From: Candidatus Omnitrophota bacterium
Lineage (GTDB): Bacteria; Omnitrophota; Gorgyraeia; Zapsychrales; Zapsychraceae
DNA length: 64,000 nucleotides
Direction of reading: 5' to 3'
Assembly (NCBI GenBank): GCA_020632495.1
Contig: JACKFL010000005.1
Coordinates: forward strand, 434,001 to 498,000
Part shown: one piece after another, positions 36,001 to 51,000 of the stretch
How the letters are laid out: each line of letters opens with the position of its first letter
How positions within the stretch are numbered: position 1 is the first letter of the stretch
The notes under the pieces: model-generated
The model's database searches: none
Told to the model about the DNA's origin: nothing
Seen by the model: the letters and a program-made list of their open reading frames with translations, nothing else
Position numbers and translations under genes: made by a program

Positions 36001-39000
36001 TCCTCCGCCTTAATTGCCATATCGAAGTGACTGACAACATCCGATTTTGCTCCAAATTCCTGCACGGCAAGCTGACGAGCCTGTCGGAACCCTTCGATTA
36101 TGGATGCCTGTACTTCCGGCTGAGCGTATTCCCCGCGCAGAAGAGCCCCGCCCTTGGCGATTTGCGCCCTGGCAGCCAAGGCATCCACATTACTCGGATT
36201 GTGGCTCATAGCCCGATCGACCGCCCCTTCAGCCCGTGCGAAGAACTGCAGAGCCGCGGCCTCGAATTGCCCCCGTTCCGCAGCTGAGGTGGCATTGTAC
36301 GCATTTTCGACCTCTCGCAGACCGTAGTAAATGTACTTGTCAGCGGCCATCTTGTTGACATCGGACTTATAAATCCCCTGCTGCAGTCTCGCGTCATTGA
36401 TGAAGGCCTGATCTCCCGTGGCAAGCGCCACGTCCAGAAGCTCATTGTGAGAATCCGATACATCTCTTAATGGAATACCCCTGCTGAGGGCCAGCCCCCG
36501 CTCCGAACGCAATCTGATGCCCCAGGCCTCCTGATCGTAACGGTCGATACGCGTAGCCTCGGTCGCAAGCTGTCGTGCGGTCGCATAATTACCAGCTTCC
36601 TCGGCCTTGCCCGCCTGCGTGCGCAGCTGTGCCGAGCGCATACCGATTTGTGGCAAGCCCAGGAAGGCCGCATAACCGGCAGCCTCAAGCTCATAGTGAT
36701 TGAAAACGACCGGACGGTTCGTTCCTTCGACAGCGTTGCCGTATTTAAATTCGTATTTGGTTTCGCCATTTACCTCAACTTCCGTGTAGTTGCTTTCCCG
36801 AATGGCAGCGACATCCTTACCCGCCAACCAGGCATTCAAATCCTGCCCGAGTGCGGAATTGTCAATCAACCTAGCTAGAGCTGACAGTGATAAGCTGTTG
36901 CTGCCATTACTGAAGAAATCGACCGCCGTTGAGGTCATGGTAACCAGCCCCGGCATGTACCCGACATCACGGTACAAGGTTGAGACGACTTTACCCGCCG
37001 ACTCTCCCGGTCCCCGCTGAACCGCCTGCAGGAAACGGCCGGCCGCAGTGCTGAAACCTCCTCCCGGACGGACATTTCCGCCGAGGACCTGAAATGTTCC
37101 GAATGCCGGAGCCATCCACAAACCGTGGAGCGGGCCGGTCACCGCACTGTCATAGACGGCTTGAAGCCCTTGTCCGGATATCAGATTAATGTATCCGCCT
37201 TCCGTTTTGAGGATAAACGCCGGTAAACGCCCCGGCCCAAAGAATTTCCGGTAACGCGATTCGTCGCCGTCGATCATGGTTTCGACACGGGCCGCAAGCC
37301 CCGTCCACAGCGCCCCACCGATTGTAAAGGCCGGCGAAACAAGCGTCCACTTCGCAGCACCCAAAGCCGACTGGTCAAACAAGGCCTGGGCAGCCGAGCG
37401 TGGCCCGGCGGCGGCCTCAACCCCCTTGGCAGCCGCGCCACCAAGACGAGCGGATTGGAAGGCTGCGTCGTCAGAGAAATTACGCAGCAAACTCAGATTT
37501 TTGGCCCCGCGGATGGCAAAGAGCGCCAGCATGGCCAGACCGGCGCCGCCGATGAAATCGGCCACGCCCTGCCCCACCGAGTAGGGATTTTGGGGGGACG
37601 CATTAACTAAATACTCATAACCGACTTTTCCAGCCCCACCGACTCCGGCAAACCCAACGGCATTGAGCACCTTGCCGCGCATGGACAATTCGCCAAACGT
37701 ACGCGGCGACGCCAATTCCCAACGGGCAGCCCGTTCCAGCCGGGCCAGCTGCTGCGGCGTTTTGGTTCTGAGCGCCATCTCGATGGCACGCGAATCGAGC
37801 GTGGCCGTTTGCGCCACCTCTCTTCCCGCTTGTTTTAATGCGTTACGCGCCATTTGCTCCCGAATCGCATGCGGAGAACTGGCGCCTGCTCGCATCGCGA
37901 GCAAGGCGGTCGGCCCCAAGAGCAACCCGCCGCCCGCGGCATAGGTTCCGATATCCAACAGAGCATTATCCCACAATAACTCGGTATCACTGTCACTGTT
38001 CCAAGCGAGATAATTCGCGCGCATCGCGCCGCCGAATCCGGCACCGGTTAACATGGATATGGCCACTCTGCTCCCGGTTTTGAGCTCGGCTGTGGCGGCA
38101 TAACCCAGCCCGCGCATACCGCCGGCAACAATGGTCATGTAAGATGCTGTTTGCAAACCGCCCGTCAACGCCCTGCGTGTGCGGTACATAAATCCAAGGT
38201 TATCCCCGGTCAATTGGGCCGTCCGTTCCTCCAGGCTCATATCTGTCCCGTGGACTAACGTACCCACCCCCAAACCGAGCAGCCCAATAGAGGCAATTGT
38301 CTGTCCGAACTGTTTGGCCCCGGCATAGGCGCCGCCGAACTGGGCCGCCGCCAAACGGCCGCCGCCTAATATCGCCGCGGTCGCCAAACCTCCAATAGCG
38401 AGCGACTCGTAAAGTCCCGGGGCCTCGTTGCCGCGCATTCTCGAACCGAGTTGCAACGCCGCCACCGAACCGCCAAAGACCCCTCCTGCCAATAGGACTC
38501 CGGGGCTGGTCAAAAATCCGCCAACTCTTGTCGCCGCTAACTTATCTAAACCTGCAAATTTTGTGCGACTTATTGCCTGGGAAGCCCGCTCCGCTCCCGC
38601 CATCATGGTGCCCGTAAGACCTCGCTGAAGCACCGAACCAGCTGCCTTTGCCGGCGCCTGGCGAGACAAGAGCCCAAAGAGGAATGCGCCGTGGGCAAAA
38701 TCAGTGAGGGTTTCCATCGACACCTCCCCGCGGGCATAGGAACCTAACGCTGCATTGATGGATCCTCCAAGAAGTCCGTATTGTATCAGACGCCGTGTGG
38801 TATAGCTTGCACTCGCCCCCCGCATGAACGCCCCTACAACACCGGGAGCCATCAGTCTTCGGGAAATAGGCGCAAGCCCACGCGCCGCAATACCGGCCAA
38901 CAGTCGGGTGCCCCTGGTAGCTGCCGTATGCGCCGCCAATCGCGTAGCCACCTCCAAGGCTGCGTGCACCCCATATTTGCGCATCGTGCCCATCACAGCC

Positions 39001-42000
39001 TGTCTGGCTCCATAGCGGACACCATACCGGACACCGGCCTTGATCCCTTGCTTGGCCCCTTCCCCAGCTCCGGCAACAACCGGCGTGCCCAAACCACCCG
39101 TGGCAATAATGGCAACCACTTCAACCACGGTGATCACAACGTCCAAAATAACCAGCGCCCCCATGATCGTGGCCACCGTACCCATGGAATCCAACTGTCC
39201 GGCAAAGCGGAGGGCATTTTCGCCGCCGATGTTTCGCATCATAGCTTCCTGATCGTTGGACCGGTTAATCCAACCTGTTCGCAGCTTGCCATCTTCACCG
39301 TAGAAAATCGTCCCGGTATCGTCATCCTCCATGCCCCAGCCTTGACCGGCATAACGCAGCGGCCCGAAACTTTCAATAGCACGCAACTCGGCTAACGTTC
39401 CGCCTCTATTTTCTTGGTATGCCTCTTCGAAAGTTTTCTCCGGCGGTTCCCTGCCCCCGGCATCACCCAAGGTCGTCAAATCCTGCCACTCGTTACGTGA
39501 GACATACACCGCTTCGTCGGTATCGATCTCACCGGTTTGACCTCCGGCCTGCCCGGTAAGCCCTGATGTCGTAAAGTCTTCGTTGCCTATCCAGTCGAAC
39601 CATCCTTCCGAACGGTTAAAGTCCCGCACCTGCAAAGCTCCGAACTGCCCTTTGTCATTGAATCCCCACACAGCCCTAAAGTCGTCATGCTGAAAACGTT
39701 CCGTGTAGACACGGATTACTTCAGCACTACGGGCCCCTTCCATGGCCCCGCGGAACTCTTCCCCTTGTAGGCCGTCGGTAAACAGGGCCAATAGATCGGC
39801 CGCGGCTTGGTCACCGCGATTGGCGCGCTCGAGCAGCCCTGCGCTCAGCTCCTCCCGCGTCGTCAGGCCGCTGGCGATCGCGAACTGCATAGCTTCCAGC
39901 AAGCCCATACGGGCCATACCCATCTCAGCCGCGGTCGCGCCTCCGGCATCCAGCCGCGCCTGTTGTTCCGCGGCAAAATTGGTCCCGGCCCGGCCTTCCG
40001 GCAAAGTCTCTCTGTGTTCAGCAAATGGTGAATTAACATTAAAGTCAAAATCGGTTTCCCGACGGGAAAGGGCATCACCATTCCGGATTGCCCGCATATC
40101 GCGATCGCTGATAGAAATTAATCCCCAATTGCGCAGGTCCTCCAAGGTATTGACGAAGGATTGTTTTTCCAAGCGGCTACCGGCGGCAAAACCGTCGGCG
40201 GGAAGGTAAACAAACCCGTTACTCAGCAACTGACCGCCCAAACCTTGCATTCCGCCTTCGGTGGGGTCCTGGCGGTGAATTAAAATTTGCGTAATCCAGG
40301 CGCTCAATTGCCGGCCGGTCATACCGCCTTGCCCCACGCCGAATTCACCGGCCATGCCCATTATGTCGTCGTATTCGATTCCATACGTGAAATTTTCGTT
40401 ATTGTTAATCTCACGCAGCCATCGATTGCTGATCATGCGGGCGAACCGGGCTTCTATTGCGTCAGCATTGGGCCTGTTGCTGTAGCGCCCGGCGTACCTA
40501 TCCACTTCGGCCTCGAATTCAGCCAGTCTGCCCGCGTAATCAAAGCCCGGCGGCAGGTCCATACCTCGTCGAACCATCGGAAAACGATAGGACACACTGC
40601 CGTCAGCCGCCACCACGACCTGCGGAACCGTTGCCCGGTGGTCATAAACGCCTTGATTGGCGAGCCGAATATCGGTAATGGCCGGATTATCCACCAGTTC
40701 GAAGAACGCACGTCCCCGGGACCGGTTGAAAGTCCCTCTGCGCAAATGAAGTGAAGATTCTCTGCCGACAACATCATCATCTAGGAGCGCATAAAGACGA
40801 TTCTCGCCCGTATTGGTCTCCGGGTCGTATTTGCCCGCAATAACGAGGGTTTCGGGTCCGTGGAGTTCACGATCGGCATACTGCCCCTCAACGCGAATCC
40901 GCCCGCTGGCATCTCGGCGACCGAGGAATTCCAGCGGTCCGGCCTGCGGCGTTTCCCCTTCTGCGGGCGTACCTTCACCTGCGGCGAGGGTATCCCCGGC
41001 ACCGGGTTGAACCTGGTTAAAGAAGGCTGCCACTTTTTCCCGACGAAGCGCGGTGACTTCTCCGGCGGTCAACGGACGCCCCCGCTCCTGTTCGAGCGCC
41101 TCCCGATCAATTCCAAGCGCCGAGAGCGGAGTGTCATCACTCATAATAGTTTCTTCGATGGCCTGACGTCTCAACGGGGATTTCCAGTCATCGTCACGCC
41201 GTTCACGCCTGCTCGTCCCTGCCACCAAGAGATTAAACCGATGCTCGATGTCGGACCTCAGCTGCTCGTCTTTTAGCCCGCCTCTGTTGAATCCCTGGTC
41301 CAAAATCACCCGCAAAACCATATCCGGGTGGCGCTGCGCGTCAGATATATTGTTGTAGGTGGTCGACGTCACCTGCAAGGGATACGGCGCCCCGTCGGTC
41401 AACACAACATCGACGCTTCCGTCCGATAAAAATCTCCAGCGGCTGCCGAACTGCTGGGCCAGCGTCTCACCATCAAGCGCGAAGCCCCCCTGCAAACGTT
41501 CGCGGTAGAAGAATTTCGGGGCCTGACCTTCCCGGATGCTGATCTCTCCATCACCGTCGACATCAAATCCGCGTTGTGAACTCGGTATCAAGTTAGTGGC
41601 GATCCAGCGGCCCTCGGTACGCGGCGAGGACACGCCCGACACTTCCCGAAGCCCTACGATTTGTATCGGCTCTGACAAACCTTGGGTACGCAGCCAGTCC
41701 GGATCAGTATAGTTTGTGAATTCCCACTCACCACTGGCTCCCAGCCGATAAAGACCGGCGGTCTTTTCGAATAACTCGTGATATATCCTCTGGTTGGCCC
41801 TCTCCCCGGTGCCGTCACCGGCCGCATTACTGTCGAGCCCCTCATAAACACCCCGCTCGAAACCGGTCCCGGCAAAAAACAACGCGTTGGCACCGAAGAA
41901 GCGCACCGTACCGTCGCGCACAATGTAGCCGGCCAGATCATCGGCGCCGGTGGCCTTGAAAATACGCCCGCGCATAAGTTGCGCACCCTGCCAATTGACA

Positions 42001-45000
42001 ATTTGCGCTCTACTGTTGTCATCGGGGACCAAACTAGCCAAACCGCCTTCGTTTTCCGTCAGCGCGAGCAACTGCGGCGTTGCGCCTTGTCCTTCATAGA
42101 AAGGATCGGCCAGCCGCGGGGCATCCGGATCGGTTTGCATAATAAAAGCATACGGCGCGCGGAGCGCGTTCAGTTCCGTAGCGGGATCCATGACGATATT
42201 TGCGTTCGTATAATTGAGGGTCAGGTTCCCGGTGAAGATATCTCCATCCGGGCCGGGAGCGCCTGATCCCATGCTGAACACAATACGGCTATCCCCTTGT
42301 AAACCGGTGCGCGCCTCTTCCGTGATCGTCTGGTTGAGCGCTGCCGGACCGAACGGCGTGATCGTTCCGCTGCTGAAATCTCCTGTGCGCAACCGGTTAA
42401 GAAACGGCACGTCTCCCTGCAAGCCTTCAGCCACAACCCAACCATCATCTGTGACGCCGTTTTCATCAAGAGGCCCTACACCACGCACCATGAAGCTGGA
42501 ACGGGTGTCTGCTCGAATTTCGCGTTCGCGATCGGATAATGCCGTCGCCCCATCGGACGGTGGTGGTGGGGCATCATTGTTGATGGATACCGCATTGGTC
42601 ACATCAACGATGCCGTCGCCGCCGGCCAGATAGAGAACGCTCCGGGCCAAGCTTCCGCCCTTGTCTTCCGTAACGGCAACCCCATCCCTTGTTAACGGAA
42701 TCATCGTCCCTTCCGCCGGCCCGATATAGGCAGGACCAAATTGCGCCATCACGGCCGCCGGATCAGCGTAGGATCCGTCCATTACCATTCCCAACAGCAT
42801 CGACGCTCTCAGATCGGCATCCTCGGCGTTCGGACCGTTATAGAGATCCACAAGCGCCGCGGCATATTCTCTGACGAATTGCTCGGAGGCAGGCGGCCCC
42901 CCTTGTTGCGCTATAAAGTTTTCTACTACCCCGATCGCATCTGCAAGATCGTCCCGCGCCATGGCACCTTGAGGCGTAGGCGGTCCGGCCGCGACCATAA
43001 CCGGTTGGATATTGTTCGGCTCGCGCGCGAAGCCGACAAACGGGGCAAACAGAAACGTCATGTTGTCGCCGTCGCGCCGGCCAAACGAATAGTTGGTGAT
43101 GCCGGACCGGAAGCCGGACCAATTCAACATGCGCTGCCCTTCCGGACGGGCCATGATTTGCTGCTCGGCTCCTTCCGGCACAGAGATCCGGGATATCCCG
43201 TTTTGACCGTATGTAATCTGCAACCGGTTTTCCCGGGAAAGCCCCTCGAAACCATAACGCACAGTTTCCAAACCGGCCTTAACTGCGCCGCGTCCTTCGA
43301 CCAAAGAAACTTCACCGGTCTCGGCGTCTTCGCGCCATTCGCCAAAAATCAAATCGCGCAGAGTGATGGTACGTTCGACCTCCCCGTCCTTATTCCGCAA
43401 TAAAAATTGCCGGCGCAGATCTGATACACCCACCAATTGAGCCTGCTGGGCATTAACGAGCCGGGTTGCTTCGGCGGTGGATACCAAGGAATACGTATTC
43501 CCTTGCATAATGACAGCCTCATTACTCCGGGGCGTATACTCCGACCAGGCACGCGCCCCCCCAGCGTCACGCAACTGCCGGGCCTCTTCGCCGTCCACCA
43601 TTTTGTATTCAAACTCAGGAGCTCCAGATTCTTCATCGACTCCCGTCTGACGCCGCATTAAAATCCTCGAACCGAATCTGTCCTCGCGTATCTGATTGTA
43701 GGTGACGGCGATGGCATCCGCATACGTTACCAGCGCCTGCCCTAATCCCAAGGCCGGATCGACCAACCCGTACTCACCCGTTAATTCAATCATGTCCTCC
43801 GGCAATTGGACCGCCCGGCCGCCGGCGACCAAACCTCTGATGTCAGTACCTTCGGCCAGCCCCTGGGTCGGAATAACCACCTTACCGCGATTATTCAACG
43901 TTATCGGGTCATCCACATTTGTCTGCCCCGTACGCACAACAACACGGCCACCGACGATATCAAACTCACCGAACTGCATAAAGCGTGCAATACTTCCCCG
44001 AACTCCATCGAGATAGAGCCAACCCGAGTCGTATCCGCGCCCGGCGTGTTCATCTGCGATAACCCCATTTCTGACAACGACGCGAAGATTATCCGAAGCC
44101 AGCGTAGCCCGGCCTTGGGTAATTAACTCCCATACGCCTCCCACCAGGGCGATACTGCTGCCGCGTGCCGTAAGGTCAGTGACCATGCCCCGCATCGGGC
44201 TTCCGGCGGCGATATAACCATCCGGGGTGGCCTCTGTGACAGGTGCGGGGACGATGGCCTGGTAGGTCCCGCCTTCACGCACGTAATATAGAGTAGCATT
44301 TCTGGTTTCTTCCGTTAATCCGGCTGTAGCTACGGCACCGCCACCGTCAAAGAAGCCATACAAATTCGACAAAGCACTGCGGTCCACAAATACGGCGTTA
44401 TCGATGAGCCCGGCCAAGTTTCCGGTTGTATCCGGTTGCTCACTACTCTCGACACCGAAGCCCAACGGAGTCGGATTGACTGCCGTATAATTGGGATTCA
44501 ATGCCCGGCCCAGCCCCATGTCCGGCCCATTGGCCTCAACGTCGCTTTCGCCTCGCACATCTTCATATCCTTCCGGCCCTGACAACCGGATTCGGAATGT
44601 TCCGTCGTCCCGATCGGTGCTGAACTCGACATTTCGGAAAGTGAATTTATCACGCATGGACAGGTCACCGGTCAGCGTTGTGCCGTCGAACCTGGCCAAA
44701 GACCCGGTCGCGCCGTCCTTGATGGTCGCGTTGATGTCCCCGGTAAGAACGGAAATCAGCGGCATAGCGCCTGCCGACGATCCGAGCAATGAGTTGCGAA
44801 TCATCCCCGTGATGGTGACTTCGCCATCGAAACGAACCATTTGGAGTTGCCCTGAGGCGGCCAACAAGGCCTGAGCCAAGGCCGAGGCCGGCCCCTTGTA
44901 TTCGAATCGGGGAGTCAAACCAAAGGCGAAAAACTCCGGAGCCTGTCCGCGCTGATTACGGATGATCAGGTTCTGAACACGCAAACCGGGCATTCCTGGA

Positions 45001-48000
45001 ACCGCCTGCATCGAATCGAACACGAGGATGCTGTCCGCGGTATACACACCGCGCTCGGTCAAGACGATTTGACGGTTAAAGGTCTCCACAGCGCCTTCGG
45101 GTATTCCCACGCCGGAGTCAACCCTGTCCGCGGCAACTACCATGGCCCGCCCCATAGTTTCCATGAGCGCATCTTTCTCCTCGCTCCCTGACAGAAACTG
45201 GGACAACGTACCGTTGCCGGTTCCTGTGAGAAAGGCCTCCATGGCATTGGCGGTTATAACCCCATTTGTTCCAGCAAGCGTCTGTTGCAGGACGGCCTCC
45301 AAGGCAGCGGCCGCCGCATTCTGTCCGCGGGCGCGCAACCTATTAATACCGGCCCGAATACCGGTCTCATAAACGTATTTCCGCATCTCCGGATCGACAA
45401 TCAGATTGACGGCAGGTCCGTCGGAATTGAAGAGCGTTGCCGTCTGTGAAGCCGGATCCCATTGCACGTATTTCCCGACCAAGTTGGCCAGAAACTGCAG
45501 GCGCCCTTCCGAATCATAGTGGTAGGTTCCCGTTCCGGCGGCGGTATATCTTTGTCCCCACATGGCGCTGTCACCCTCGGCCGCCGTGATGTTGACCGGA
45601 GCGGCCCCCACGTAGCCTGCGCCGGCTCTCCCCTGAACATTTTCCCGCAGGAGCCGCGCATCCTCGGTTTCGCCCTCTGCCGCCGGAGCAGCGCCGCCTG
45701 AAGCCAAGAGCGCTAAATACGGATCGGGGCCGGACAACGCGTTAGACAAATTCGGATGATGGGCCAGGTTATCGTCTGATCGGACCGCCTCCACCACACC
45801 GGCCATGACGCGGGCCATCAGATTATTCAGATTCTCTTCGGTGGCGGCCTTGACGTCTCTGGCCTCTTGACCTTCGGGAACAGCCACCTGGAATAAGGAG
45901 CCCGCACCGTTGACTTGGTAATCACCGGAACTGATAAAAGCGATAGCCGCCTGCACCTTGGCCAACGTGTTGGCATCCGTGGGTAAATTCAGTGTATCCG
46001 GCCGGGCAATATATGTGGCCAGATCAAATCCCTCCTTGCTGCTGGCGATGAACAACTCGGCGAGCATATCGGCGGTGATCCCGGGGAGATTCAACCCCTC
46101 CGGCCTTTCGCTCATTGTCAAAAACAGAATGCGGGCCATATGTTGTAAACTCAGTATACCGTTGATACGATCGTCGTCGCCGGCATCAATCCAACGAAAG
46201 AGCTGACGGCTGTTCACTGACAGCGGTGCGCCGGTAAGCGCGCCCGACATATCGCGGCCGTATAAGTTATGCAACTCCTGAAGCAAGGCGCCGTCCAACC
46301 ATCCTTCGGTACCGTTGTTGAAATTCGATCCGGGATTAAAGCCGGTAAGCGTGGCCACCCGGCCGTTATAAAACGCCAGGAAGCTCGCATACTGTAGACC
46401 GTCGTTCAAATTACCGCTCAACCATCCTCCGTTAACGATATTGCGGATGTTATAAGCCCCTACAGTATTGATTAAAACCAGAGCTCCGTTTCCGGCCCGC
46501 AGTCCGTTATTGTCCAACGTCATGTTCGTGCCGCCGAAGGCTAACTGGAATTGTGATGTCCCATTCGACTTGGAGCCGATCATGGCCATAGTCAACGGAC
46601 CTTCTTTGTCGACGGTCTCGAAAGTAATGGGATTGATGACGCTCCCGGTGTGGTGTTCAAAACGGAAGCCGACGGTGCCGTCGTAGCTGAGCGCGGCGGC
46701 CAACGCCTCGTTACGCGCTGTGCGTGAAATGCTCCGGTACCCCGTCGTTGCCTCCCGGTGGCTGTCGATGGCGGCAAACAGCTGCTGAATCAGCCCCGGG
46801 GCATTGGCGACCCCTTGTCGAGTAGTCATAGCATTGGCGAGACCCCGCATGCGTCCGAGCAGTCCAGCGGCGGCACTGCTGCGATCGGCCTCACTGAAGA
46901 ACAGCGGGTTCCCGTACTCACTGTAGGCAACTTGTGAAATCGTTCTGGTGGGTATTGTTCCTTTTGTTCTTCCGGTAGCTGGATTATTTTCTTCCGGAAC
47001 GTCTTTCAATGCCGTCTCGAAATCGCCCTCAACTCCGGCGGTTAATCCGAGTCGGAAAATTTCTACGGCGTCGCCCTTGTCCAGTCCGCCTTGCCCGTCA
47101 TTGCCGATCGCTTGTTCGAAAACAAAGAAGTATCTCGCGTATCCGTCCTTTAAGTTGCCGGCTTCATCTCTGTTTTGGGCGGCCCCGAAACGGAATCCGG
47201 AGTAGTGTACGGCGAACGGTGTCAGCGCCATCAAATTCCGGCTCTGGAAGGCGACCAGCTGTCCTTCACGCACGCTAAATTCAACCACCCGGTCAAAATA
47301 TCCGTCGTTGAGGCCCGCCTCAACAATTGATCCATAGCGCATGCGCATTTGGAGGTTCCCGCCGAAGCGCTCATTGATCCAGTAGCTGGCAAATGCCCGG
47401 TCCCGCCCCTCAGCAGTTTCACCTTCGGCCAGCGGAGTTGTATCGGTAAAAAATCCCGTCAGCCGGGCATTCTCGATGTTCTTAAAGACAGCGGCAAAAC
47501 TTAAGGCCTCTCCGCCCCCAGAGGATGTTGCTGCCGGAGACGCGCCTCCGCTTGTGGAAAGCCCCGGAAACAGCTGGGCCAAGGTATAAGATCCGAGCAC
47601 CTCACCGGTGGTTTCATCTTTAATAACGACATTCCCGTCCTTAGTAAGGGTGGCGACCCCTTGCGGGGCATCCGCCGGAAGAGGAAGGGTAACCGGACCT
47701 TCATTGACAGCCGCAACGCCGGCCCCGTCGGCTCCCGCATTGGCAAAAATCAAATTGCCGGCATCGTCCACGAAGAAGGTAATGCCGTTAGGCCCTTGGA
47801 TAAGTCGGGTCCCCTCCGGAGGCACACCGCCGTCCCCATTAGGCCGCTCAACCTGGACAGCACGATCACGGGTGGCCGGTGTTCCGGCGCCCATACGGGC
47901 CAGGACTTTGGCACCCTGGTTGCTATTCCACGCCGCCTCATCACCGCTGCGCAACGCCGCCATAAGCGCCTCGCCCTGAGTCATGGTTATTTGCCCTTCG

Positions 48001-51000
48001 GCGATTAATGCCGCGATCGCATTCAGAGCCGCCGCCATGCCGTTGGCGCGTACATTTTCATTGCCCGGAATATTTCGCGCATTATGATCTTCGGAGTCCG
48101 CGATTTTCTGCCATCCGCTCTCCGTTTGCACCTCGCCACCTGGATTGTTCATGTTATAGGCAACCAACTCTGACTGTTTCCAATAGTTGGAGTTGACATA
48201 GGTGGGGTAATTCTGATCATACACCTCTAAATTGCCGCCGTCCGCCCCACCAGGAAGCCTGAAGAAATTGAGCGCGCCAGTAGACTCGTCCTTGGAGTAA
48301 TAATTATTCACGCCGGCATCGGTAAGGACTTGCGAAAACATAATATCTTCCGGCTCTACCGCGGTGCCTAGGACCCATGAACGGCTGGCCATGCGCAGAA
48401 TCGCGCCTTGATCTTCGGGATTCGCCCCGTTGGCCCGCATAACCAGCCCGATATAGGTTTGTTGTACTTCCCATTCCAGATTTTTATCTTTTTCAAGGTC
48501 CGCCCTTGTTAATTGCGAATCCTCGCCAAACGTCACTTTGATAAGTCGATTTACCTCAGCATCCGTGAGGTCATCCAGATCGTAGAAAAAGTCGGCCATA
48601 CCCGTCTGCACATAAAACTCGCTGAATATCCGGACGGGGTCTTCCCCGTCGCCCAACACCAGACGGCTGCTCATACCGCGCACACCCAGCTCAAACTGTC
48701 CGCTCATACCGTGCTGGTAAATAAGCTGCTTAGGTTGCAACCCATGGGCGGCCATCCACGCGGTCGCCCCGGACCCCAAGGCCGGCGCTAGAAACTCCAC
48801 CATATTGATAAACGGATTCGCCGTCAAATTTGTCATCGCGCCGAGCAGATGATTGTTCATCATATCCAATACGTAAGTGCCGGAATATCTGTTTTGGTCG
48901 ATCAGATTCCACAACCCGGTAAGGGTTCGATTCCAGGCTTGCTCGCCGCCGTAATATAAATCCAACTCTTCGTCTGAGCGGGACGGATGCTCGGCTTTCG
49001 CCCGGGCCCGCTCCTCGGCCATAGCCTGCTCAGAACCTTCCCGTGAACGCTTAATGGCCAGAACCCGATTGATATCTCCCCACGGACCGGCCATGTTGGC
49101 AACTTCAGCCCCTGAGGCATCTGCGCCTTTTGCCCACAGATAGTTCACTAGGGCCGGATTATTCTTTTGTTCTTCAGTTAATGCCTGACCGCCGTTGCCG
49201 ATTTCTTCAAACGAAAAGAAGAGCGGCGATGTCCCGTTAGCCGTCGCCATGCTGCGCACCATACCGAAGAAAAGATTGGCAAACGGCTCCAACGCAAAAA
49301 ACCACAGCTGATCGCTCTTGGACATGCCGTTTCTGGTAATCGTGTTATCTGTGTCCGCGTTGAGAAAATTATCCTTGTTGCCGCCGCTTTCCTCGGCTGC
49401 AGCCGTAGCCGCTTTTCCGTCGGGCGTCACCACATCCGCGGAAGTACTAATGGCTACGGCAGCCGTAATACCCGTCATCACCCCGAAAGTGATGAGCCGG
49501 GTAATAAATAACGTGAACCGGTCCGTTTGATTGACCCCCTCGCGTTCGCCGTCAACAAACTCGTTTTCGATCAGATCCATAACCAAGGCGGCCACCACGC
49601 TGATGAGACCGCGAACGATCATGCCGCTCACTTCGGTCATCATCTCTTGGGTCATTTTATTAAAGGTACGATTGAACTGTAAATCTGATAGACTTACGGC
49701 CGCACCCTGTTGGCTCAACGCCAAATTGACAGCCGCCGTTAAATCAAGCTTGCCTTCTCCCTCGCCTTCCCCTGCCTCGGAACCAGGCGCGGTGCCGACC
49801 AAAGTAGTCGGATCAACAGGCGGCGCCCCCGGCGTCCCGCTATTGTTGGTGCGTCCGCTGTTGAAGAGATTCATGAAGCCGCCGCCCATTTGCGATAAGG
49901 CTCCACTCAGGCGAGACAGAAAACCGATCCCGCCCCGGACCTTGTTCATGGCCCGTTGAGTATAATCGTCCATCTGCGCCTGAGTCGGCTTCTTGTCCGA
50001 AACAACTTCCAATGTATCGCCGTTTCGCTTCAAGTGCCCCTCTTCGACCAATATGTTGGTAAGCTCCTCCTCAATCTCATCCCGATGTTCTTCCAGGTCC
50101 GCGGCAGCCGAGGCTTCCATACTGACTGCCATCAGCGATGACATCATTTGCCCGAACACCTGAGACAATACGGAGTCCGGATCCACCCCCACAATGTCAA
50201 GAAGGTACCGGCCGGCGAGACCGACAAGCTGGTTAAAGGCCCCACCCAACTCGTTGGTAAGCGCCTGTTTCATAAAGTCCATAAAAAAGCCGCTTGCCTG
50301 AGCATTGGTATATATAGAGTAGTTCGGCGTGTACCCGTTGACTTTCCCATCCGAATCACGGGTAACAGAACCACTATGATTCCCGGAGTCTCCGACAATC
50401 TTTCCACCAACCCACTGAACACCCGCGCTGGCTGCCGATCCGATAATCCCACCGACAGCCCCCCCAACGATGTTGACCAGGCTTTGGGTAAGTGGGTTAA
50501 CTTCCCCGTCCTCATTCGCCAGATCCAACTCCTCAATGAGAAACTCAGCCACCTTGACCATGACAAAACGTTTGACAAGAGAATACGCGAGAGCCGACGG
50601 CAAGTTGACCATTGCCTGTTTGAGGCCTGCCATCATCATGGTCCCCAATGTAGCTCCGGACGCAGCCGTTACTCCCGCATTCGCGGCCTCAATTACACCT
50701 CCGGCCCACAAATTCCCCCCGACGGAGATCCCGATATTCAACAACATGGCCCCTTCTTCACTACAGGCGCCCTTCATGTAACAGACTGTCGCTACCGAGG
50801 AAGCAAACTGGGAAAGACCATAGGAGAACACGAAGCTAACCGCAAATGCGGCCATCCCCCCGCCGAGCATCTGACCGAGGGAGCCGAAGAGTTGCGCCAG
50901 TTTGGCCAACATATCGACCGTTTTATACATTTCGGCCAGCTGACCCAAACCGTATCCGATCCCCGCCAGCGCCAAGCCGATGATGATGCCGCCGAACTCA

